This document shows, piece by piece, positions 8,287 through 16,356 of a DNA stretch of 64,000 bases. Made by a program: the position numbers and the translations under genes. The DNA is from Microbacterium sp. 11MF. Lineage in GTDB: Bacteria; Actinomycetota; Actinomycetes; Actinomycetales; Microbacteriaceae. The notes below the pieces were generated by a model. It saw only the letters and a program-made list of their open reading frames with translations. It did not search any database and had not been told where the DNA came from. The stretch lies in NCBI RefSeq assembly GCF_000383475.1, contig NZ_KB911461.1, forward strand, positions 124,001 through 188,000. The letters are read 5' to 3'. How positions within the stretch are numbered: position 1 is the first letter of the stretch; each line of letters starts with the position of its first letter.

Positions 8287-8634
8287 TCAGGGGTTCGTCG
8301 GAGGCACCGGCGGAGCCTGCGGAGGCGTCTGCGGCGGAACCGGCGGCTGAGTGGGGCGCGGCGGCTGACCCGCCTGCGGTGCCTGACCGGGGTAGGGCGG
8401 CTGAGCTCCCGGATGCTGAGCGCCAGGCTGTCCACCCCCGGGGTAGGGCGCGCCGGGGCGGGGAGCGAAGGTCATTCCGCTCTCCTGCATCGCGCGCAGC
8501 ATCCCGTTCTTCACGGCGGTGCGCTGGATCAGGTAACCCACCCAGATCGCCAGGGCGAACGTTCCCACGTAGAGGACGACCGCCCTGATGATCAGGCCGG
8601 CGCCGAGCCCCGCGTAACTTCCGTAGTTGTCCAT
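8287..8634 (-). CDS. Small membrane protein with proline-rich tail, 115 aa
   Basis: One N-terminal hydrophobic segment (residues about 10-35, LGAGLIIRAVVLYVGTFALAIWVGYLI) is followed by a short basic linker and a long tail rich in Pro, Gly and Gln (residues about 60-115). It is probably a single-pass membrane protein with a disordered tail; function unknown. The ATG at 8634 is chosen over upstream in-frame codons because the protein then opens right before the membrane helix, and TACAGT lies 7 bases upstream as a leaderless-type -10. It is located between tRNA-Gly and the MFS exporter on the same strand. Confidence 0.72.
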   Translation of the reverse strand: MDNYGSYAGLGAGLIIRAVVLYVGTFALAIWVGYLIQRTAVKNGMLRAMQESGMTFAPRPGAPYPGGGQPGAQHPGAQPPYPGQAPQAGQPPRPTQPPVPPQTPPQAPPVPPTNP

Positions 8635-8662
8635 GCCCGGCACTGTAGCGAGGGCTGCGTCG

Positions 8663-9853
8663 TCAGTCCCGCACCTTGACGGAGGCCAGAGCGACCAGCA
8701 CGCCGAGCACCGCGACGAGCCCGGCCAACGCCACCCATCCCGCCGCGGTCCACGCGGCGGCGCCGACGGTGCCGAGCACACTCGAGCCGATGTAATACGC
8801 GACGCTGTAGAGCGCGACGGCGTGCTGCCGACCAGAGCCGCCGGCCCGCGCCGTCGCGGCGTTGGCCGTCGCGTGGGCGAGGAACATCCCGGCCGTGATG
8901 AGGAGGACGCCGACCACGATGACGGCCACCGGCGACGCCAGCGTGACGGCGGCGCCGACGGTCATCGCGGCCCCGCCGGCGACCAGCGGCATCCGTGTCC
9001 CGAAGCGCTGGACGAGCGCGCCAGCCAGTCGCGAGGTCACCGTGCCCGACAGGTACGTCAGGAACACGAGCGAGACGGCCGTCGCCGACAAGAAGTAGGG
9101 CGCCGCCTCGAGGCGGAAGCCCAGCGCGTTGAAGACGGCGACCATCGCCCCCACCACCATCGCGCCGATCGCGTACAGCGGCAGTGCGCGCACGTTGACG
9201 GCCTGCCGTCCGAGGATGCGCAGGCTGCGGCCGAACGGCACCGGCCGATGCTCCTCGGTCGGCGGCAGCAGCACCGCGAACAGCACGGTCAGCGCCGCCG
9301 CGAGGATGCCGAGCAGCTCCAGCGACAGCCGCCACCCGACGAGCTCGCCGACCGGGGCGGCGACGAGGCGTCCCGCGAGACCGCCCACGCTCGTCGCGGC
9401 GACGTACGCTCCCGCCGCGACCCCCGCGCGCTGCGGGCCGGCGGCCTCGTGAACGTAGGCGACCGCGAGAGCCGGGATGCCGCCGAGCGCCGAGCCGAGC
9501 AGGAATCGGCCGACGAGCAGCCCGGCGAACCCGGGCAGCAGCGGCGATGCGACGGCGATGACCGCCGCGGCCACGGCGGCGACGCGCAGCATCCGCCTGC
9601 GTCCGAACCGGTCGGCGACCAGCGCCCACGGCAGGATCGAGAGCGCGAGCCCGAGGGTCGCGGCCGACACGACCCACGACGCGTCGGCGGCGGTGAGCCG
9701 GTACGTCTCGGCGATGCCCGTCAGCAGGCCCTGCGGCGCGTAGAGCACCCCGAAGGTGGCGATCCCCGTCGTCCACATCGCGGCGCCGAGCCGGCGGGGC
9801 GACGCGGTGAGGGGAGGGATGCCGACGGTCGTCACCCGCTCCACGGTAGGCAT
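8663..9853 (-). CDS. MFS transporter (YnfM/drug-efflux type)
   Basis: Major facilitator superfamily permease of about 396 residues with 12 predicted helices. The loop motif ADRFGRRRML between helices 2 and 3 is the family signature, and the lack of extra domains fits the 12-helix efflux branch (YnfM-like). It probably exports a small molecule with the proton gradient. The start is uncertain: ATG at 9853 is used, but an upstream ATG and an internal GTG are possible. It is divergent from a LysR regulator 51 bases away, which is the likely controller and suggests ligand-induced efflux. Confidence 0.88.
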   Translation of the reverse strand: MPTVERVTTVGIPPLTASPRRLGAAMWTTGIATFGVLYAPQGLLTGIAETYRLTAADASWVVSAATLGLALSILPWALVADRFGRRRMLRVAAVAAAVIAVASPLLPGFAGLLVGRFLLGSALGGIPALAVAYVHEAAGPQRAGVAAGAYVAATSVGGLAGRLVAAPVGELVGWRLSLELLGILAAALTVLFAVLLPPTEEHRPVPFGRSLRILGRQAVNVRALPLYAIGAMVVGAMVAVFNALGFRLEAAPYFLSATAVSLVFLTYLSGTVTSRLAGALVQRFGTRMPLVAGGAAMTVGAAVTLASPVAVIVVGVLLITAGMFLAHATANAATARAGGSGRQHAVALYSVAYYIGSSVLGTVGAAAWTAAGWVALAGLVAVLGVLVALASVKVRD

Positions 9854-9904
9854 CTGTCGCATACAGATCCAATACCCATACGCGTGGAGCGATAGCGTTC
9901 CTGC

Positions 9905-10789
9905 ATGAGTCGTGATCGCCTGGCCGAGCTGCTGCCGCATCTTCCGCTGCTCGACGCGCTGGGAGACGACGAGCACGTCACCCGCGCGGCCGAGGCCCTC
10001 GGGGTGCCGCAGCCGACCGTGAGCCGTGCGCTCCGCCAGCTCGAGTCGCGGCTCGGCGTCGCCCTGGTCGCGCGGGATGGCCGCGGCATCCGACTCACCG
10101 ACGCCGCGCGTCGGATGCTGCCCGGCGTGCGCGTCGCCCTCCGCGCCGCGCAGGATGCGCTCGACTCCCTCGACGACGCCCGGTCGACCGTCGGGCTCGC
10201 ATTCCAGAACTCGCTCGGTGAGAACCTCGTCCCCCGGCTCGTCCGGCGGCTGCGCGAGGAGCGCCCCGACATCCGGGTGCAGCTCTGGCAGGGCGCGCGC
10301 GACGGGTGCCTGGCCGAACTCGACTCCGGACGGACCGACCTCGCGATCGTCTCGGGGGCCGCCGCGACGCATCCCTCCGGAGAAACGCTCCACCTCTACG
10401 ACGAGCCGCTCGTGGTCGTCATCCCCGAGGGACACCGGCTCGCGACGGCCGCGCGGGTCACGCTCGCGGACGTCGTCGGCGAGACGCACGTCACGCTCAA
10501 GCCGGGGTACGGACTGCGCCGCACGCTCGAGCAGCTCTCCGCCGCCGAGGGCGTGCCGCTCGACATCGCCTTCGAGGGCGACGATCTGCGCACCCTGCAC
10601 GGCCTCGTCGCCGCCGGGCTCGGCATCGCGATCGGCCCCGAGGTGCCGCATCCGCTCGACGGGTGCGTGCAGCGGCCGATCGACGATCCGCGCGCCGCGC
10701 GCGACATGGGCGTGGTCTTCCGGGCAGGCCCCCGCCCGCCTGCGGTCGACGACGTCATCGCCGTGCTCCGGGAGCTCACCCGGTCCTGA
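9905..10789 (+). CDS. LysR-family transcriptional regulator
   Basis: LTTR of 294 residues. The N-terminal winged helix-turn-helix is at residues about 10-65 (HVTRAAEALGVPQPTVSRALRQLESRLG), followed by the linker helix and a periplasmic-binding-protein-like effector domain to the end. It is probably an activator or repressor of the divergent MFS exporter. A -10-like TAGCGT (9893-9898) lies 6 bases before the ATG, so the message is probably leaderless. The shared 51-base region contains several ATAC steps but no clear T-N11-A palindrome that I would call. The effector is unknown. Confidence 0.92.
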   Translation: MSRDRLAELLPHLPLLDALGDDEHVTRAAEALGVPQPTVSRALRQLESRLGVALVARDGRGIRLTDAARRMLPGVRVALRAAQDALDSLDDARSTVGLAFQNSLGENLVPRLVRRLREERPDIRVQLWQGARDGCLAELDSGRTDLAIVSGAAATHPSGETLHLYDEPLVVVIPEGHRLATAARVTLADVVGETHVTLKPGYGLRRTLEQLSAAEGVPLDIAFEGDDLRTLHGLVAAGLGIAIGPEVPHPLDGCVQRPIDDPRAARDMGVVFRAGPRPPAVDDVIAVLRELTRS

Positions 10790-10808
10790 CGCCCGGCAGA
10801 ATCGAGGC

Positions 10809-11858
10809 ATGCGCGCGATGGTGATGGAACAGATCGCAGGACCCCTCGTCGTCACCGAGGTCCCCGACGCGGTCGCGCCCGCGGGCGGCGCGGTCATCGA
10901 GGTCCACGCGACGGGGCTGTGCCGCAGCGACTGGCACGCCTGGGTCGGACACGACGACATCGCCCTGCCCCACGTTCCCGGGCACGAACTGGCGGGCGTC
11001 GTCGTCGAGGTCGGCGCGGGCGTCGAGAAGTGGGCGGTCGGCGACCGGGTGACGGTGCCGTTCGTCTGCGGATGCGGCCGGTGCGAGTGGTGCCGCAGTG
11101 GCAACGCGCAGGTCTGCCCCGACCAGCAGCAGCCCGGCTTCACCCACTGGGGATCGTTCGCCGAGCGGGTCGCCCTCCACGCCGCCGACCGCAACCTCGT
11201 CGCCGTGCCGGAGTCGATCTCGTTCGCCGCTGCCGCCGCACTCGGATGCCGCTTCGCCACCGCCTACCGCGCGCTCACCGCCCGTGCGCAGCTGGCCGCG
11301 GGGGAGTGGGTCGTGATCGTCGGGGCTGGTGGGGTGGGCCTCAGCGCCGTCATGATCGCGAAGGCGCTCGGCGCGAAGGTGATCGCGGTCGACCGGTCGA
11401 CCGCGGCGCTCGACGTCGCCCGCACGCTCGGCGCGGACGAGGTCATCGTCGCGGACGGGCGTGACGTGCCCGAGGTCGTCCACGCGGTCACGGGCGGCGG
11501 GGCCCACGTCTCGGTCGACGCCGTCGGCAGCGAACAGACCTGCGCCGATGCCATCCACAGCCTGCGCCGCCGGGGCCGGCACGTGCAGGTCGGGCTGCTG
11601 CCCTCGGCATCCGGCCTCACCCCTGCACCGCTGGCACGGGCCATCGCGTGGGAGCTCGATCTGCTCGGCAGTCACGGCATGGCGGCCGAGGACTACCCCG
11701 GGATGCTGGACCTCATCGCGCGCGGCACGCTCCACCCGCAGGACCTCATCGAGCGGACCGTGTCGCTCGAGCAGGCCGCCGAGCTGCTGCCGGTCATGGA
11801 CTCGGCCTCGCCGGCGGGGATGACGATGATCGACCCGCGGCTCACGCCTTCGGCTTGA
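10809..11858 (+). CDS. Zinc-dependent alcohol dehydrogenase
   Basis: Medium-chain zinc dehydrogenase of 349 residues. Catalytic-zinc ligands are Cys in GLCRSDWH and the GHE motif in PGHELAGVV; the structural zinc is bound by CGCGRCEWCRSGNAQVC. The cofactor motif is GAGGVGLSAVMIAKALGA and is followed by VIAVDRS, whose Asp favours NAD(H). The ATG at 10809 begins MRAMVMEQIAGPL, a typical start. A CAGAAT box lies 6 bases upstream. The gene begins 19 bases after the LysR stop, and its end overlaps the convergent TetR gene by 17 bases. The substrate is not deducible. Confidence 0.93.
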   Translation: MRAMVMEQIAGPLVVTEVPDAVAPAGGAVIEVHATGLCRSDWHAWVGHDDIALPHVPGHELAGVVVEVGAGVEKWAVGDRVTVPFVCGCGRCEWCRSGNAQVCPDQQQPGFTHWGSFAERVALHAADRNLVAVPESISFAAAAALGCRFATAYRALTARAQLAAGEWVVIVGAGGVGLSAVMIAKALGAKVIAVDRSTAALDVARTLGADEVIVADGRDVPEVVHAVTGGGAHVSVDAVGSEQTCADAIHSLRRRGRHVQVGLLPSASGLTPAPLARAIAWELDLLGSHGMAAEDYPGMLDLIARGTLHPQDLIERTVSLEQAAELLPVMDSASPAGMTMIDPRLTPSA

Positions 11859-12432
11859 GCAGAGCGCCCAGTGCGACGCGCATCGCGGCGACGGGGTCCG
11901 TGCCGTCGGCGAGCCACCGCACCTGGATGCCCTCCCACGTGCCGATCACGAGGTCGGCGAGCATCGTCGCGTCGGCCGTCGTGGTCAGGCGTCCGGCCGC
12001 GCGGTCGTGCTCGATCGCGTCGCGGTAGTCGGGGATGACCGACGCGTAGCGCTGCCGCAGCCACTCGTGCGCCTCGTGGTCGGCGTGCGTCGCCTCGGCC
12101 TGGACGACCGTGAACATGCGCACGAGCTCGCGTCGGGCGATGTTCCGCTCGACGATCGCGAGCACCGTCGGGATGAAGCCGTCCCGCGCGGAGCGCTCGA
12201 GGAAGTCCGTGTCGGCGGCATCCTCCTGCGAGAGGACGGCCGCGAGCAGCGACACCTTCGTGGGGAAGTGGTGCATGACGGTCGTGAGGCCGAGGTCAAG
12301 CTGCTTCGCGATCTGGCGCAGCGACCCGCCCCGGTACCCGTGCGTGCCGAAGACGGCCGTCGCGGTCGCGATGATCTCGCTGCGCCGCGCGGCGGACTTC
12401 GCGTACGGTCCGCGGGCCGGTGCATCGGTCAT
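11842..12432 (-). CDS. TetR-family transcriptional regulator
   Basis: TetR repressor of 196 residues. The N-terminal helix-turn-helix is GGSLRQIAKQLDLGLTTVMH (residues about 35-55), with a ligand-binding helical C-terminal domain. The ATG at 12432 lies 6 bases after TACTGT on the minus strand, a leaderless arrangement. It is divergent from the GH42 beta-galactosidase; the 60-base gap contains an extended palindrome covering the expected -35 of both genes. It is therefore probably an autoregulating repressor of the galactosidase that responds to a sugar or downstream metabolite (inference). Confidence 0.92.
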   Translation of the reverse strand: MTDAPARGPYAKSAARRSEIIATATAVFGTHGYRGGSLRQIAKQLDLGLTTVMHHFPTKVSLLAAVLSQEDAADTDFLERSARDGFIPTVLAIVERNIARRELVRMFTVVQAEATHADHEAHEWLRQRYASVIPDYRDAIEHDRAAGRLTTTADATMLADLVIGTWEGIQVRWLADGTDPVAAMRVALGALLKPKA

Positions 12433-12446
12433 AGTCGAACAGTAGA

Positions 12447-12475
12447 TCACGTGAAACCGTGCACCTGCACGTTTT
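12447..12475. promoter_or_regulatory. Operator palindromes between tetR and the GH42 gene
   Basis: Bases 12454-12475 read AAAC-CGTGCA-CC-TGCACG-TTTT, a 22-bp palindrome with one mismatch. It overlaps TCACGTGA (12447-12454). The GH42 -10 is TAGCGT at 12481-12486, so the palindrome covers its -35 position; the TetR -10 (TACTGT, 12444-12439) puts its -35 in the same place. This is a typical site for a TetR dimer shutting off both divergent promoters. Confidence 0.65.
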
Positions 12476-12492
12476 TGGGCTAGCGTGGTCGC

Positions 12493-14517
12493 GTGCAGAA
12501 CTATCGCTGGGTGAAGGACGGCTCGCAGGAGCCCGGGACCATGCGCTACGGCGCCGACTACAACCCCGAGCAGTGGCCTCGCGAGGTGTGGGACGACGAC
12601 ATCCGTCTCATGCGCGAGGCGGGCGTCAACATCGTCTCGCTCGGCATCTTCTCGTGGGGCCTGCTCGAACCGCGTCCCGGCGAGTTCGACTTCGCGTGGC
12701 TCGACGAGATCATCGAGCTGCTGCACGCGAACGGCATCGACGTCGACCTGGCCACCGCGACCGCGTCGCCGCCGTCGTGGATGGCCCGGCAGCATCCCGA
12801 GATCCTGCCGCAGACCGTCGACGGCACGATCCTCTGGCCCGGCGCCCGCCAGCACTGGCGGCCGACGTCGCCGATCTTCCGCGAGTACGCCCTGCGTCTC
12901 GTGCGCGCGCTCGCCGAGCGGTACGGCGACCACCCCGCCGTCGTCGCGTGGCACATCTCCAACGAGCTCGGATGCCACAACCTCTACGACTACTCCGATG
13001 ACGCCGCGCGGGCGTTCCGCGTGTGGCTCGAGGCCCGCTACGGAACGATCGAGGCCCTCAACGACGCATGGGGCACGGCGTTCTGGTCGCAGCACTACGA
13101 GGAGTGGGACGAGATCCTGCCGCCGCGATCGGCGCCGACGATCCGCAACCCCGGGCAGCAGCTCGACTTCGAGCGCTTCTCGTCGGATGCCGTCCGCGAC
13201 CACCTGCGCGCCGAGGCGGCCGTGCTCGACGAGGTGACCCCCGGCATCCCGCGGACGACGAACTTCATGGTCGCCCAGAACGTCCGCGACATCGACTACC
13301 CGACGTGGGTGGACGACGTCGACTTCGTCTCGAACGACCACTACCTGCGACCCGGCGAGTTCGGCCGCGACGACCTCTCGTTCTGGGCCAACCTGACCGG
13401 CAACATCGCCGGCGGACTGCCGTGGTTCCTCATGGAGCACGCGACGAGCGCCGTCAACTGGCGCGAGGTCAACACTCCCAAGCGCTCCGGCGAGCTCGTG
13501 CGCGACGCCCTCACGCACGTCGGGCACGGCGCCGACGCGGTCTGCTACTTCCAGTGGCGACAGTCGCGCGCCGGCGGCGAGCGCTACCACTCCGGCATGG
13601 TGCCCCACGCGGGCGAGAACAGCCGCGTGTTCCGCGACGTCGTCGCCCTCGGCGGGGCGCTCCGCGACCTGTCGCCGGTCACCGGTTCGCGTCGCGAGAA
13701 GGCGCGCGTCGCGATCGTCGTCGACTACGAGTCGTGGTGGGTGAGCGGGCGCGACGCGCACCCGTCGGACTCGCCCGCCTACGACGACGAGACCCTCGCC
13801 TGGTACCGCGCGCTGCTCGACCTCGGCGTCCGCGCCGACGTCATCCCGGTCGGTGCGGCCTTCGACGGGTACGAGGTCCTCATCGCCCCGATGCTGCACG
13901 TCGTGCCCGACGCCCTGCGGTCGCGTCTCGAGGCGTACGCGGATGCCGGTGGCCACCTCATCACGACGTACTTCTCGGGCATCGTCGACGAGAACGACCG
14001 CGTCTGGCTCGGCGGCTACCCCGGCGCACTGCGCGAGCTGCTCGGCGTCATGGTCGAGGAGTTCGTGCCGCTGTTGCCCGGCGAGCGCATCGCCCTCGCC
14101 TCGGGAGCCGTCGCGCACGGCTGGACCGAGCGGATCGTGCACGTCGGCGACGACGTCGAGGTCCTCGACACCTACGCCGACGGCGACCTCACCGGTGCGC
14201 CCGCAGTGACCCGGCGGAGCCTGTCCACGGGCGGGTCGGCGACCTACGTGTCGGCCGACATCGGACGGGACGGCGTCCGCGCGGTGCTCGCAGGGCTGGG
14301 GCTGGACGCCCTCGCCGGCGACCCGCGGTCGGCGGACGGCCGGCTCGACGTCATCGAGCGCGGCGACGGCGAGGCGCGGTACGTCTTCCTCTCCAACCGC
14401 ACCGACGACGAGGTCTCGGCGCCGGTGGCCGGCGAGGTGCTCGTGGGTGCGGAGGCGGCATCCGGTGTCGTCTCGGTGCGGCCGCGGAGCGTGGTGGTCG
14501 TCCGCGTCGCGCGCTGA
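12493..14517 (+). CDS. GH42 beta-galactosidase
   Basis: Glycoside hydrolase family 42 beta-galactosidase of 674 residues, cytoplasmic (no signal peptide), cleaving terminal beta-galactosides from imported oligosaccharides. The family opening MRYGADYNPEQWP is present. The predicted acid/base is Glu in WHISNELGCHN and the predicted nucleophile is Glu in PWFLMEHATSAVNW. After the TIM barrel come the trimerisation domain (residues about 400-600) and a small C-terminal beta domain, so the length is normal. The GTG start at 12493 is 6 bases behind TAGCGT. It is likely controlled by the divergent TetR through the palindrome at 12454. A second, unrelated GH2 beta-galactosidase lies at 18041. Confidence 0.94.
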   Translation: MQNYRWVKDGSQEPGTMRYGADYNPEQWPREVWDDDIRLMREAGVNIVSLGIFSWGLLEPRPGEFDFAWLDEIIELLHANGIDVDLATATASPPSWMARQHPEILPQTVDGTILWPGARQHWRPTSPIFREYALRLVRALAERYGDHPAVVAWHISNELGCHNLYDYSDDAARAFRVWLEARYGTIEALNDAWGTAFWSQHYEEWDEILPPRSAPTIRNPGQQLDFERFSSDAVRDHLRAEAAVLDEVTPGIPRTTNFMVAQNVRDIDYPTWVDDVDFVSNDHYLRPGEFGRDDLSFWANLTGNIAGGLPWFLMEHATSAVNWREVNTPKRSGELVRDALTHVGHGADAVCYFQWRQSRAGGERYHSGMVPHAGENSRVFRDVVALGGALRDLSPVTGSRREKARVAIVVDYESWWVSGRDAHPSDSPAYDDETLAWYRALLDLGVRADVIPVGAAFDGYEVLIAPMLHVVPDALRSRLEAYADAGGHLITTYFSGIVDENDRVWLGGYPGALRELLGVMVEEFVPLLPGERIALASGAVAHGWTERIVHVGDDVEVLDTYADGDLTGAPAVTRRSLSTGGSATYVSADIGRDGVRAVLAGLGLDALAGDPRSADGRLDVIERGDGEARYVFLSNRTDDEVSAPVAGEVLVGAEAASGVVSVRPRSVVVVRVAR

Positions 14518-14535
14518 GGGTGCGATGCGCCGGGT

Positions 14536-14583
14536 GGCTGGCCGCGTGCTGCCTTCGGCGGCCAGTAGGCTGGCCGCGTGCTG
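14536..14583. repeat. 16-bp direct repeat overlapping the dcd start
   Basis: GGCTGGCCGCGTGCTG occurs at 14536-14551 and again exactly 32 bases on at 14568-14583. The second copy contains the last bases of the dcd -10 (TAGGCT, 14566-14571) and the GTGCTG start codons. The spacer holds GCCttcgGCGGC, which can form a small hairpin. It may be a local duplication of the start region or a regulatory site. Confidence 0.5.
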
Positions 14584-15183
14584 CTCAGCGACCGCGACAT
14601 CCGAGGCGAGATCGACGGAGGCCGCATCGGCCTCGACCCGTGGGACCCGACGATGGTCCAGCCGTCGAGTGTCGACGTGCGGCTCGACCGGTACTTCCGG
14701 CTGTTCGACAACCACAAGTACCCGTTCATCGATCCGTCCGAGGACCAGCCCGAGCTGACGCGTCTCATCGAGGTCGCGCCCGACGAGCCGTTCATCCTGC
14801 ACCCGGGTGAGTTCGCGCTCGGCGCGACGTTCGAGCAGATCACGCTGCCCGACGACGTGGCCGCGCGCCTCGAGGGCAAGAGCTCCCTCGGTCGCCTGGG
14901 TCTCATCACCCATTCGACGGCGGGCTTCATCGATCCCGGCTTCTCGGGTCATGTGACGCTCGAGCTCGCGAATGTCGCGACGCTCCCCATCAAGCTGTGG
15001 CCGGGTATGAAGATCGGGCAGTTCTGCTTCTTCCGCCTGAGCTCGCCGGCCGAGAACCCCTACGGCACCGGCCCGTACAAGAACCGGTACCAGGGTCAGC
15101 GGGGGCCGACGGCATCCCGTTCGTTCCAGAACTTCCACCGCACCGACGTCGGGACGACCGACGCCGGTGCGAAGGGGAGCTGA
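14578..15183 (+). CDS. dcd: dCTP deaminase (probably bifunctional deaminase/dUTPase)
   Basis: Trimeric dCTP deaminase of 201 residues converting dCTP to dUTP and, in the actinobacterial type, on to dUMP for thymidylate synthesis. It starts [12 protein letters not shown] as the family does. The nucleotide and catalytic core is [30 protein letters not shown], in which the Glu is the catalytic residue, and the C-terminal lid contains [15 protein letters not shown]. Actinobacterial Dcd proteins of this length resemble the bifunctional enzyme; this is inferred, not proven. The GTG start lies 6 bases after TAGGCT, so the message is probably leaderless. Confidence 0.95.
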   Translation: MLLSDRDIRGEIDGGRIGLDPWDPTMVQPSSVDVRLDRYFRLFDNHKYPFIDPSEDQPELTRLIEVAPDEPFILHPGEFALGATFEQITLPDDVAARLEGKSSLGRLGLITHSTAGFIDPGFSGHVTLELANVATLPIKLWPGMKIGQFCFFRLSSPAENPYGTGPYKNRYQGQRGPTASRSFQNFHRTDVGTTDAGAKGS

Positions 15184-15189
15184 CCGCGC

Positions 15190-15627
15190 TCAGTCGCGCT
15201 GCGCCTGCTCGTAGCCGCGGCTGAAGCCGCGCTCAAAGGCCTCGGCGACGGCGGGGTGCGGCGCGAAACCGCGGCGCTCGCCGTGGCCGCAGTCGCGACC
15301 GTGTTCGCCGTGCCCGTGCCCGCCGTGGCTGTGCCGCGGGCCGAACCCGTGTCCGTGCCCGAACCCGCCGCGCGGGCCGAAGCCGCCGTGCCGGTGGCCG
15401 CGCCCGGGGCGGGGCGGCATCGGCTGCGATTCGTCCCAGCCGAGTTCCCGCGCGATCGCGTCGAGCGAACGCAGCAGAGTGTCGTAGTCGTCCTCGGGGA
15501 CGGCGGTGGAGATGCGGGCCTGGAGGTCCGCTCCGTCCGACGCCGTTTCGTCGTGGAGCTCGCGCGCCAGCAGGCGGTGGACGAGCTTGAGTCGGAATCC
15601 GAGGGTGTCGTTGATCGAGGTGTTCAT
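15190..15627 (-). CDS. Histidine/glycine-rich protein, 145 aa
   Basis: An uncharacterised cytoplasmic protein in three parts. An N-terminal helical domain (residues 1-65) contains LGFRLKLVHRLLARELHDE. A His/Gly/Arg-rich segment (residues about 75-118) has roughly a dozen histidines and one cysteine in GH, GHGH and HSHGGHGHG patterns. A short C-terminal helix ends the protein. Such His tracts commonly bind Ni, Zn, Cu or Co, so metal storage, sensing or chaperoning is possible but unproven. The ATG at 15627 follows AAGGA at 8 bases. It is divergent from a MarR regulator that also has a His-rich N-terminus, with palindromic sites between them. Confidence 0.78.
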   Translation of the reverse strand: MNTSINDTLGFRLKLVHRLLARELHDETASDGADLQARISTAVPEDDYDTLLRSLDAIARELGWDESQPMPPRPGRGHRHGGFGPRGGFGHGHGFGPRHSHGGHGHGEHGRDCGHGERRGFAPHPAVAEAFERGFSRGYEQAQRD

Positions 15628-15677
15628 GGGTGTCCTTCCGAGACGTCCTGTCATCGGCGGACTGTCCGCGATGACCA

Positions 15678-15741
15678 TTGCATGTCACTGTGCAAGTACA
15701 TGCAGTGTGACATGTATCCATGTTGCATGTCAAGTGACATG
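15678..15741. promoter_or_regulatory. Multiple MarR-type operator half-sites
   Basis: The 143-base gap between the divergent His-rich and MarR genes contains four half-sites: CATGTCA (15681-15687), TGACATG (15708-15714), CATGTCA (15726-15732) and TGACATG (15735-15741). The last two form CATGTCA-AG-TGACATG, and TTGCATGTCA occurs twice (15678, 15723). For MarR, -35 TGACAT (15735-15740) and -10 TATCGT (15759-15764) are 18 bases apart, so this palindrome includes the -35. The site at 15681 would cover a mirror-image -35 for the His-rich gene. Confidence 0.7.
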
Positions 15742-15770
15742 GATGCCGCGCCGAGCGGTATCGTCGAGGG

Positions 15771-16286
15771 GTGACCGATCCCACCGGCGACCTCGACGCG
15801 CTCCTCGCCGCCTTCGCGCAGATGCGCGGCCGCGGTCCGCACCGCCACCATCCCGGCGGACTCCACGCGCACGGACCTCACTCCGACGGCGGCGGCCCGC
15901 CCTGGATGCGGGGGGAGCGCGGATTCGGTCCCGGTGCGCGCCTCGCTGGCGCCCCTGCCCGCATCCGGTTGCTCGACGCCCTGGTGCACGCGGAGAACCC
16001 GCTCTCGGTGAGCGAGATCGCCGAGGCGATCGGCGTCGACCAGCCGCGGGCCTCGCGTCTCGTGCAGCAGGCGGTCGAGCTCGGCTTCGCCGCGCGCGAG
16101 GCCGATCCCGACGACGCTCGGCGCACCCGCATCGCGCTCACCGCCGAGGGTCGACGCCGCGCGGGCGATTTCCGTGGTGAGCGCCGCGAGCGGCTCTCGC
16201 AGGCGCTGGCCGACTTCACGGCCGAGGAGCGCGCGGAGCTCGTCCGCCTACTCGGCAAGCTCGCGGCATCCTGGCCCCGCGACTGA
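15771..16286 (+). CDS. MarR-family regulator with His-rich N-terminus
   Basis: Winged-helix regulator of 171 residues. Residues about 60-150 form a MarR domain: the recognition region is PLSVSEIAEAIGVDQPRASRLVQQAVELG and the wing contains the DPDDARRTRIALT signature. The unusual part is an N-terminal extension of about 55 residues with PHRHHPGGLHAHGPH, resembling a metal-binding tail. The GTG start at 15771 lies 6 bases after TATCGT, so the message is probably leaderless. The gene faces the His-rich protein and four operator half-sites lie between them, suggesting autoregulated, possibly metal- or redox-responsive control. Confidence 0.88.
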   Translation: MTDPTGDLDALLAAFAQMRGRGPHRHHPGGLHAHGPHSDGGGPPWMRGERGFGPGARLAGAPARIRLLDALVHAENPLSVSEIAEAIGVDQPRASRLVQQAVELGFAAREADPDDARRTRIALTAEGRRRAGDFRGERRERLSQALADFTAEERAELVRLLGKLAASWPRD

Positions 16287-16356
16287 GGCGCTAACCCGGC
16301 CGGCCCCCGGAACGCAAGAAGGTGAGCGGATCCCCCTCCGTCAGTAGCCTGGCGGC

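Noticed and set aside
11842..15138. Very long open frame (over 1,000 codons) on the minus strand across the GH42 gene and dcd
   Set aside because: Only its last 197 codons (the TetR gene) look like protein. The rest is Arg/Val/Asp/Gly-rich low-complexity sequence opposite well-supported genes, a usual artefact of 70% GC DNA.
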